Positions 55,994 to 64,000 of a DNA stretch of 64,000 nt are shown piece by piece. Source of the DNA: Dichetophora obliterata (lineage: Eukaryota; Arthropoda; Insecta; Diptera; Sciomyzidae); the NCBI GenBank assembly GCA_963920525.1, contig OY986436.1, forward strand, positions 86,504,289 through 86,568,288, given 5' to 3'. Position 1 is the first letter of the stretch. Each line of letters opens with the position of its first letter. The notes under the pieces are model-generated. The model saw only the letters and a list, made by a program, of their open reading frames with translations. It ran no database searches and was not told the origin of the DNA. Made by a program: the position numbers and the translations under genes.

Positions 55994-57345
55994 TGTCAAG
56001 TGTTAATAGTTCTTGTGGTAATACTGGCGAAAATCATAAAACGTTGATTAACATTCTCTGTAACCAGCGCTCTGGTCTGAGAATTGTACATTTTAATACA
56101 AGAAGTCTTAATGACACTAAGATGGATTGTATATAGTGTGCATTTTCAGATTCTGACGTTGAATTATCTGTATCTCGGAAACTTGGTTTTATGCGGATGT
56201 AAACGACTCGTTTTTTAAGTTACAAAAGTTTAAACTATTTAGAAACGACAGATTGGAAAGTAGAGGCGGTGGTGTTGCAATTTATTGTAAAGAAAACTTA
56301 AACGCAAAGGTGGTAGGAATGTCAATAGGATCCGATGTCGAATATATAAATATATCTATATCGGATAATAATGTTAAAGTGTTAGTCTCATGCGTGTACA
56401 ATCCGAACCATAGCTGTAGTCTAGAACCAGTATTTGCTGAAATATTGAATTGCGTTATTGATTTCGAACATTTTGTCTTGTGTGGTGACTTCAACATAAA
56501 CCTCTTAGCTAATGACAATCTCTCCCGTAAGTTTCTCGATGATGTAGCCCAAATAGGTCTTAATGTAGTAAATACCACTATGCCAACACGTTTCTCAAAC
56601 AATGTCTGTCCAAGCTTGGTAGATGTATTTATTGTGTCTGATCCCTCACTTGTAATGCTTTTTGATCAAATCTCATTTGTTTCCGATCATGACCTAATTG
56701 CTTGCACGTTGAATATTGATTTTACAAGGACTGCTCTGAAGCTTCTTTTCGTTATCGTGACTATAGGTCGACTGATTTTTCATCATTGCTTAATAGTTTA
56801 TCTCAAATAAACTGGTCAGAATGTTGGTTTTTTGAATCTGTCGATGAAAAGCTAAATTTTTTAATAAACAACATAAGTAATTTGTTTGATATGCATGTTC
56901 CCTTGCGCACACGTTACATTAACAATAAAAACTGTCCTTGGTTTACTCAGATAGTCAAATTAGCACTTAAAAAACGGAACAGAGCTTACAGCAAGTGGAA
57001 GCGGCATACCAATTTATTGAACTGGGAGGAATATAAAAAAGCCAGGAATGAAGCTACAAATTCTATAAGAATTTCCAAAAAGTTTTACTTTATGTCAAAA
57101 CTAAATCCGATTTTACCATCTAAACAGTTGTAGAAAAAAATGAAGAGCTTCGGTGTCTATAATAAAGAAACCGAAGCGTGTGATATTAACCCATGCTTCC
57201 TAAACGATTATTTCGTTACTAATTCTACATCTACGGCCTCCTTTATGTCTGCGTATGTTGATGAACCTTTCAGTATATGTCTCTATGAGTTTCAATTTAG
57301 CACAAGGAGTGAAATGGACATAGCACACTGTATTAAAAAAAATTA
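55994..57345 (+). pseudogene. LINE endonuclease domain and linker
   Basis: The ATG at 55994 starts MSSVNSSCGNTGENHKT; then IVHFNTRSLND, ICISETWFYADVNDSFF, LESRGGGVAIYCKENL, HFVLCGDFNINLLAND and ISFVSDHDLIA, the ordered motifs of an apurinic-type (APE) endonuclease. A stop near 56134 and frameshifts near 56165 and 56740 separate them. The linker (NWSECWFFESVDEKLNFL, PWFTQIVKLALKKRNRAY) follows to about 57345. Confidence 0.85.
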
Positions 57346-57600
57346 AATAAAACTCCACTGGCAAGCGCGTCGGAAGCGAATTTCATCTGGGGGGGGCAGT
57401 ACAAATGGGGAGCAGCACAAATGGTGGTGCAAAAAAATTTCACCAAAATTTCTTCAAAGAAACATGAATGTGAATAAAAAAATTTTTTATTTTAGTTTAA
57501 AATAAAAAAAAATATAAAAATATATAAAAAATATTAAAATTTCATTACTTTTAAAACTTCATCCAATTTTAATATTAGAGATCATTCTTTAAAGGATCTT

Positions 57601-58480
57601 TCAGATGGTAATATGAAAATATAATAAATAATGGTTTAAATGCAATAAGGTACAAATTATTCCAAAATGTTTCTTTCTGTCCTTGCGAGAAACAAACTCT
57701 TTCACCACCTCCATCGAATTCAATTCTTCGGTTTTATCTTTGTGAATGTGTATAAGTGCCGCATGAGTGAGTCGTTTCTGTGTCATAGTTGCTCGAAGAT
57801 ACGTTTTAAGTCGTCTTAGTGCACTAAAAGAACGCTCAGATAAAGCTGCTGATGCAGGCACAGTCAAAAGCAAAGCAATAAGTTTTTCAACTTCATTTAA
57901 TATTTTTTTACAGTATCCGAATTTTTTGCAAATTGGGATACAATGCCACTACAATTTAAAGTTGTTTGGCCAGGCAATTGCTTCAGCAATTTAAGTTGTG
58001 CGTGGAGGTCGCTCACATCAAAGTCATCTGCATAAAGATCTAGTTTTGTTTTTAGATTTTGTTCAGAAGGCACTTTTCCGTTGAAGGCTTTGATTACAAT
58101 ATTTTCCAACGATTCCAGAGTGTCAAGATCTGTTTAAATGTACAGTAAGATTTACAAAGTGCCAGTTTACACTAGCTTCACTCAACCGACTCACCGAATG
58201 TTAAACATGCAAAAACAAAAAAAAAGTCAAATATCAACCTGTTTGATCGAATCTAGCCGTTATCTCATTTGAGAGAAGATCTAAAATTTCGAAATAATCT
58301 TTTCTTAGCCGATCATATAATGGCAACTGTACTGAAGGAACCGGATTTGATGTTTGTTCAAAGCGTCGAGGTGGATTTTTGATTCTCGGCTTTGGTGAGT
58401 TTCAAGTTTCAGCTCAACAGCAGCGTCTTTCGCTTCATTAATAATTTTTTGATATTCTTTGTCCGAGCGTTAAGCTTTAA
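57601..58480 (-). pseudogene. hAT transposase C-terminal half, with an intron
   Basis: Read on the minus strand: SDKEYQKIINEAKDAAVELK, then PPRRFEQTSNPVPSVQLP and RKDYFEILDLLSNEITARF. A 109-nt intron (58130-58238, ACAG/GTTGAT to AAACAG) joins RFDQT to DLDTLESLENIVIKAFNG in frame. The dimerisation domain follows: LLLTVPASAALSERSFSALR, RLKTYLRATMTQKRL, FVSRKDRKKHFG. An A-run slip near 57900 shifts the frame just before it, and another shift lies near 58400. The style is that of the TTF/ZMYM-like hAT group. The N-terminal half and first catalytic residues are missing. Confidence 0.85.
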
Positions 58481-58524
58481 TTCGAAAATATCGAATTATA
58501 TTTTTACAATCAGCTAATTCACAG

Positions 58525-58847
58525 TAGGGGCTTTCGCTTAGTCCAAAACATTGGACCAACATGGCAGATTGTACAACATGTAGTACCATGCGTAAGCTTA
58601 AACGATAGTCGAAATTTTTGGTTTTTTTCTGCCGATTGTACAATATTGTACAACTATGTAAAATTACTGCTCAATTGTTAGGGCATCTAAAAGTTGCTTA
58701 GCTATTAGCCGGATGTGGTCTGCATGAGAGCTTGCAATTAATGATGTTGCTTTACAAGTTGGATCGTTCGAACGCTCAATTAAATAGTCACATTAGTTTT
58801 CCATCTAACTTATCGTACAACATGTCGTCCAATATGGAAAGCCCCTA
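58525..58847. mobile_element. MITE candidate inside the hAT element
   Basis: Inverted ends TAGGGGCTTTC, with looser pairing inside (TTGGACCAACATG, GTACAACATG against CGTACAACATGTCGTCCAAT). It interrupts the region where the N-terminal transposase half would lie. No clean duplication at its edges. Confidence 0.55.
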
Positions 58848-59211
58848 AGAACATGTCAAATTTTTTCTTACCAGAGTTGCAAAATTAACAAGCATTAAGC
58901 TACATACTTAAAGGTGCTTTTAAACTGAAGTGGTGGGTTTGTAGTAGAAACTCTAAATTTTGTTCTATCTTTTCGCAAACACAGAGAAAGATGCTTAGCT
59001 TATGATGCAACTTAGCTTATGAAAGATATTAGCTTAGATGCATGCTTATGAAGAAGAGAGAAAGAAGAGGAAAATATATAATACAAAAATATTATCGTTG
59101 TAAAAAAAATTGATATTTTGAATAAATTTTGAAATTTTCTTGTTAAATTGTTTATCTAGCTAAAAAAGTGGGGGGAAACTGCCCCCTTTTCCCCCGCTTC
59201 CGACGCCAATG

Positions 59212-60368
59212 TCCACTGGTGTTGATGGCATCTGCATTAAATTTATTAAATATATTTTAACATATGTTCTGAGTCCACTTGCTCATATTATAAACCACTG
59301 TTTTACCACTTCCAGGTATCCTAATCTGTGGAAAGTAGCAACTGTTATCGCGAAAAAACCAATGTCTGCGGACCATCCAATTTCCGTCCAATAAGCTTAT
59401 TGTCCGCATTGTCCAAAATATGCGAGCACCTCATGGCTTAACAAATTGTCCACCATATAAATACTTTTGACTATATACATAATTTGCAGTCGGGCTCCGG
59501 CCTGGACATAGCTTTTCCTCTGCTGTGGTAAAAATCTTGGATGATATTAGAGTGCCATATGATATGAGCCATTTGAGCTTACTCTCCCTGTTAGACTTTT
59601 CTAAAGCGTTTGACACCGTAGACCATTTTATACTGTGTAGAAAACTCATGCATAACTTTGGTTTTTCTGATACGTCTGTTCGTTTCATGTTTAGCTATTT
59701 AAATGGCAGGTCTCAAAGAAAAAGTGTAAAAAACAATTTATCGTCTTATAAAGTTACTACAAGTTGAGTTCCTCAAGGCTCAGTTCTTGGCCCAATTCTG
59801 TTTACTATGTTCATAAATGATATTTTTAGTAAATGCAATCATGTTACCATGCATGCTTATGCTGATGACCTGCAGTAGTATATGTCCAGACCCATTTGTC
59901 TCTCTGAAGATTTTTGTGCAAGAGTTAACGAAGATTTAAATTTGGTAGCAAATTGGGCCAAAGTTTATATGCTGGAATTGAACCCTCTTGAATCGTATGT
60001 GTTACTGATTTCACAAACACCTTATATGAATCTCGATGTTCCCCATATTTTCCTAAATGGCGTTGAGCTAAAATTTGTAAGAAAGGCTACTAATCTCGGC
60101 TACCAAATAAACTCGTCGTTGTCCTGTGAAGATCATGTAAACTCCTGCGTTAGCAGTTTTTATTATGTTCTCAGAAATCTTCGGAAGACTGCTGCGTTCG
60201 TACCTGTTAAAACTAGAAAGAAGCTTGTATTACAGCTGTTATTGCCAATATTTTCTTATGCGGAAGTCGTATATAGCAAACTTGACTCGAGATCTATGCA
60301 CAAAATTCAAGTTGCATTTAACAACTCTACACGTATGTTTATGGTCTTCGGAAGTATGAGCATATAAC
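59212..60368 (+). pseudogene. LINE reverse transcriptase
   Basis: Ordered motifs of a non-LTR reverse transcriptase: STGVDGICIKFIKYIL; WKVATVIAKKPM; SLLDFSKAFDTVDHFIL; then [18 protein letters not shown] after a stop at 59764; and the active site MHAYADDLQ (~59850-59875), followed by a stop. The thumb and tail (VANWAKVYMLELNPLES, NLGYQINSSLSCEDHV, LLLPIFSYAEVVY) run to 60368. Frameshifts and a missing segment near 59390-59500 break it further. The catalytic YADD is retained, but the protein cannot be made whole. Confidence 0.87.
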
Positions 60369-60660
60369 ACCCTTAATAAACAGTTATTAGGCCGTAACTT
60401 GCTCAGCTATCTTGAAGCAAGAAATTGCATTTTCTTACATTCATTCACTCTCGTTGTCCAAGATATCTATTTGAAAAGATAACGTTTTGTAGGTCAAACA
60501 GAAGCATGAACCTTGTTATTCCGAGGCATAAACTACCTAAACTCTAGCAGATTGTTTTTCGTTAGTGCCATAAGACTATGAAATTCACTTCCAAGAAACA
60601 TTAAAATAATTTCCAAACCTAAGCACTTTAAGCATTTAATCTTCACCTATTTCTCTTAAC

Positions 60661-61554
60661 TCTTACTCTCCTGTTTCTGATCTTGTTATCCTTTACTAAA
60701 ACTTAAATTAATTTTTAATTACTTTCTTAATATTTTTTCTTTTCAATATAAATTTTTTGGCATTATTATCTTATTGATTTTTATTTATATTTGAAACAGT
60801 TTTCTTTTGTATTTTTATCCTCGAATAATTTAATTGTATTCCGTTTTATATGATTACTCAGTAAAATAATCTAAAAATTTTAAATTAATATCTTTATAAT
60901 TACTTTAGCAGTATTAGTTTATTATAGTTTATTTAATTAGTTGTTATCTATTTTTATATGCGGTATGTAAAAGATTTTAGTCTTAAATTTCAACAATTTG
61001 TCTAAATAAATAATTCAAATAATAATATTTAAATCATAGAAAATTAACATAATAATAAATAATAAGGTCATATAGAAAACTTTCAATTTTAAAACAAAGT
61101 ACACCAATCGAATGTATTTTTTATATATGATTTAATTTTGGTACCGGAATCGGGGATCAGATTTTTCCTATATAAATGTGTAGACTCTAACATGTATACA
61201 TTTTGTTTATATTACTATAATAAAATTATTTTTTAACATAGTTTTTGCTCTGATGCTAAAAAATGCTATAATTTTGTAAGTTATAACTTTTCTACAAACA
61301 TATAAATGCTTAAAGTTTTTGCATTGATATTTTCTATCAGATATGAGGGCTAACTTTGTGTCACCCATAAAATTATTGTCACTCATTATTATAAAACTAT
61401 TGTTATATAACTTGAAATTTGTTTAAAATAACGAAAAAAAAAATAATTTTAATAATTTTTAACTGCATTCTATCATAAGAGCTAAATTACTTGCACTATT
61501 GGCACGTTTTATACCTTAAAACTTTATACCTTAACTTATACCTTAAAATAATTT
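60661..61554. other. AT-rich stretch, partly LINE 3' region
   Basis: No coding sequence. Possible LINE 3' end near 61010 (repeated AATAATT words). TATACCTTAAAA is repeated three times near 61510-61550. Confidence 0.4.
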
Positions 61555-61745
61555 GACAATTCATTGGAAGAAAATATTAGTTTTTACAATCGTTTATGTA
61601 AAGTATTTCTCTCAACAGTTTTTTTTTTTAATTTTGCCATTTATATGAAAAATTGGAGCTAATCGAAAAAACCATAACGATATTCGAATTCTACGGAAAA
61701 TTTCACTATAGAAAATGTTATCGCCATTCGTTGTGGAAAACCTTG
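61555..61745. repeat. Right copy of the inverted repeat pair
   Basis: Reverse complement of 55240-55395 with ~50 bp more in the middle. Weaker similarity may continue outward for ~40 bp (TTAGTGTAATTCATCGCACA against the region near 55205-55225). Confidence 0.75.
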
Positions 61746-62039
61746 TTTATTAGTGTAATTCATCGCACAAAATAATTCAGCAAAACTAAGGCATCAACAT
61801 TAGCCGCATACCTACCCTACTCATTATCGTAAAAAACAATTCCAAACATCAACAACAATCTGCAAGAAAAGTTCATATATTATTAGAAATAACTATTATT
61901 ATACTTCTTACTACTATTACTATTATTATTTTATTAAATATAAAATCTTCTAGTGATTTATATGATAGGAAAATTTTTTTACCCGCACGCGTACTGAGTA
62001 AGGATGATATATTAGATGAAAAAGACGCCAAGCTCCCTT

Positions 62040-63103
62040 TATTAAGTCGTATTCAAATCGAAGTTTCTGCACATAAGCTATGAACTTCACATAAACTATA
62101 AGCCGCTAATATAGCCATCCGCCTAGATGCCACATCCCAGTGGAAAGAAGGTACGCTAAAGAAGGTTTCGCATTAAAAAATCTCTCCCTCCCATACCCAG
62201 GTTCATCGACTTTAGATGATTGGGAACTAGGAAACCTTTCACCTAACAATGCCATTGATATCTTTACCGATGGATCAAAACTAGATGGCAAAGTAGGCGG
62301 AAGAGTCTACTATGAAACATTAAACATCAATATAGCCTTCAGGCTTCCTGACCATTGCAGTGTATTCTGAGCTAGTCGCTGCTATACATGAAACGATAAC
62401 TTGACTTCAGGTAAGTAAGATATCTTCAATGGATATCTACATACTATCTGATAGTCAAGTCGCTTTCAAAGCCCTAAGAGCTGTTGAAATAACATCTGGA
62501 ACAGTTTTCAACTGCCGCAAATCTGTAAATGAGATGGCAAAGCAGCTGAGGATCTTTCTATGCTGGATTATCGAGCATAAAGATTTTCTAGGCTACTGCA
62601 AAGCAGATGAACTCGCTCACTCAGACACCAAACAATAATCTACAGATAAGAACACCAAACAATTATCTACAGATAAGGCAAGCCTTGTTATTCCTATTTC
62701 CACATGCAAACTCCTTACTCATGAGCTATCCTGCAATAAAACCAACAGCGGATGGTTGACAAGAAACAAGTGTAACATAACGCGGGAAATGTGGCCCAAA
62801 CTTACCCTTAAGCGATCAAAATAACTCATTTCCCTTAGCAGAGATCACATCAGTACCATGGTAGAGGTCTTTACAGGGCACTGCCTGATTGGCAGACATG
62901 CTCATAGGTTAAGCATCCTCTACAACGAGCTCTGCAAGAGCTGTAGAGATAAAGAAGAGGAAGAATCTACCGTATATTTCCTGTGCACTTGCTCAGCGCT
63001 AGCTCAAAAACGATTTATTTACTTAAACAACTGGTTTTTTAAAGAACTTGACGCAGCTGCGGATCAGGAAAAATTCTTAGGGGGAGTGGGGGGTAAAATA
63101 TGA
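62040..63103 (+). pseudogene. LINE RNase H domain and 3' tail
   Basis: Fragments in order: GNLSPNNAIDIFTDGSK-like RNase H start (DIFTDGSKLDGKVGG, with the first catalytic Asp), NIAFRLPDHCSVF, DIYILSDSQVAFKALRAVE (SDSQ, another catalytic Asp), CWIIEHKDFLGYCKADELAH, then the tail VFTGHCLIGRHAHRL and ELCKSCRDKEEEES. Stops and small shifts occur near 62370, 62400 and 62637; CACCAAACAAT with ATCTACAGATAAG is duplicated at about 62625-62680. The style fits I/Jockey/R1-group LINEs with RNase H. No reverse transcriptase precedes it, so it is a 5'-truncated copy. Confidence 0.82.
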
Positions 63104-63353
63104 AGGACTCACTTTTCCGATTTTTTTAAATTTTATCTTTTTACAAATCGTCTTATTAAAATTCATTGAAACGAATTTGATCTCTAAGAAGAGACGACTT
63201 TGCCGAAAAGTTATCAATAACTTCATAGTTTAATCATATAGTTTAATCTCTCTACGAGTATGCAATAATGCGAATCCATTCAACCGTTTTTGCTGCATAG
63301 TTGAAGGCTACCTTATTTTTAATATTAATGACATTACTGCTTGAACTAAATTG

Positions 63354-63820
63354 ACATATCTATCTTCTCATGTAATTCCTGTACTTCACCAAGCATTGTC
63401 TTAAAATATGGTTCTGCGCTTTCTCTTTTTTTATTAAGCAGTGATTTAAGAGTTTTAATGGAACTTTTTGCTGGATACTTATACAGGTTTTAGATTTTGC
63501 AAGATTCTACTTAAAACCTGAGATGCTCCCAACAAATCTGAAAGCACGCATATGGACTTGATACAGTTTGTTGGCATTAGACTGTTTAAAAGCAATGATG
63601 CTTTGTTTGAAGATTCTGTATCCTTCCATTGTGCAATATTTTTCAATGCACTTATAGTTTCACTTAAGTAAATTTTAAATATTAATACATATTTGTGATT
63701 TTTCACCCACCTGGTTTCACAAACGCTTTTAAACTTTTGGTTGTAGGAAAAGTGTTCTATTATGCTTCTTCGCTTTGAGGATGAGTAAAAAAATTGCACT
63801 TCTTTTTTCATGATCGCCAC
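63354..63820 (-). pseudogene. hAT transposase middle fragment
   Basis: On the minus strand: VQFFYSSSKRRSIIEHFSYN, FKSVCETRWVKNHKYVLIFK and ISALKNIAQWKD, then (after a stop at 63479) AKSSIKTLKSLLNKKRES and LGEVQELHEKIDMS. FF-S-KR and CETRWV-H are standard landmarks of the TTF/ZMYM-like hAT group and should lie N-terminal to the part retained at 57601-58480. It could be from the same family. The ends of this element are not in view. Confidence 0.8.
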
Positions 63821-64000
63821 AGCATTTTAAATTGGTTTATAATTAGAGCATGGTTATAACATGGATACTCATGCATGGATACTAATAAGTGGCGTTCTTT
63901 ATTGTTCTTTAAAGAATTGCAGTCAGTGTGTCCGTTTGGATCCAATTGGATCCATTTGGATACTTTTTCCCTCAAAAATGTATGTATATTTTTTTTAAGC
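63821..64000. other. Window end, no feature recognised
   Basis: A small direct repeat (GGATCCAATTGGATCCATTTG, ~63940) is the only visible pattern. Confidence 0.4.

Larger units (their letters stand above)
57362..59211 (-). mobile_element. hAT element inserted in the LINE
   Basis: Ends CAAGCGCGTCGGAAGCG (left) and the complement of CATTGGCGTCGGAAGCGGGG (right), with perfect 8-bp duplication TCCACTGG (57354-57361, 59212-59219). Runs of G near the left end and C near the right end extend the match. At 1850 bp it is shorter than an autonomous hAT; it keeps only the C-terminal coding part, on the minus strand, plus a nested MITE. Confidence 0.9.
55994..60660 (+). mobile_element. Jockey/CR1-group LINE, split by a hAT element
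   Basis: Endonuclease and reverse transcriptase parts lie in the right order (55994-57353, 59212-60660), separated by the hAT element 57362-59211. The hAT duplication TCCACTGG restores the LINE phrase NSTGVDGICIKFIKYI. The 3' part retains the tail phrase RLWNSLPRNIKIISKP (with one stop, ~60540-60620) typical of CR1/Jockey-group elements. No ORF1 was recognised, and the 3' end is not sharply defined. Confidence 0.82.

Noticed and set aside
1..64000. CRISPR arrays, operons, rRNA genes, functional tRNA genes
   Set aside because: None present. Sequence style, introns and transposons are those of an animal nuclear genome; the tRNA-like heads have broken stems and belong to SINEs.

Overview
The window looks like a transposon-dense intergenic or intronic stretch of an insect nuclear genome, most likely a higher fly (Diptera). 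It is strongly AT-rich. It holds GT-AG introns of about 55-500 nt, tRNA-derived SINE-like sequences, a (TA)n / core / (GTCY)n block of the kind described as dipteran 'mini-me' elements (34.37 kb), and many insect-type transposons (Tc1, mariner, hAT, piggyBac, P-like, EnSpm-like and non-LTR elements). No complete host gene is visible. The best host-gene candidate is one terminal exon at 20776-20911.

Layout. 0-5 kb: a hAT-type element (1120-4098, perfect 8-bp target duplication) carries an internal foldback, and an intact-looking Tc1 element with a 334-residue DD34E transposase sits inside it. 5-16 kb: an internally deleted mariner; an RTE-like LINE fragment inserted into the last coding exon of an unidentified gene; two inverted P-like MITEs; a 35-bp perfect hairpin; two further MITE families; a second 5'-truncated LINE copy with a 12-bp target duplication. 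16-24 kb: mostly AT-rich DNA with small MITE candidates, a SINE, a piggyBac terminus and the host-like exon.

24-28.5 kb: the most gene-like region. It has an uninterrupted 720-codon TNP2-like (EnSpm/CMC-type) transposase gene, followed by a four-exon gene on the same strand whose spliced 220-residue product has a coiled coil and a DUF4806-like C-terminus. I suggest they form a two-gene transposon.

29-46 kb: a piggyBac (2.88 kb) broken by a 649-bp TIR element that duplicates AAT; a second copy of that element at 44.1-45.5 kb is itself broken by a hAT MITE. Between them lie LINE and SINE relics and a 3.45-kb TIR element with a deleted mariner and a MITE inside it.

46-50 kb: a BED/SCAND3-like hAT transposase pseudogene cut by three MITEs, with a fourth just upstream of its start codon. 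Three of these four begin CATG and have 8-bp duplications, pointing to the P superfamily. 55-64 kb: a Jockey/CR1-like LINE split by a hAT element with an intron-containing transposase relic, then RNase H and hAT fragments.

The nested insertions give a relative chronology. Almost every coding region present is for transposition; only the Tc1 transposase, the TNP2-like transposase and the DUF4806-like gene look undamaged.
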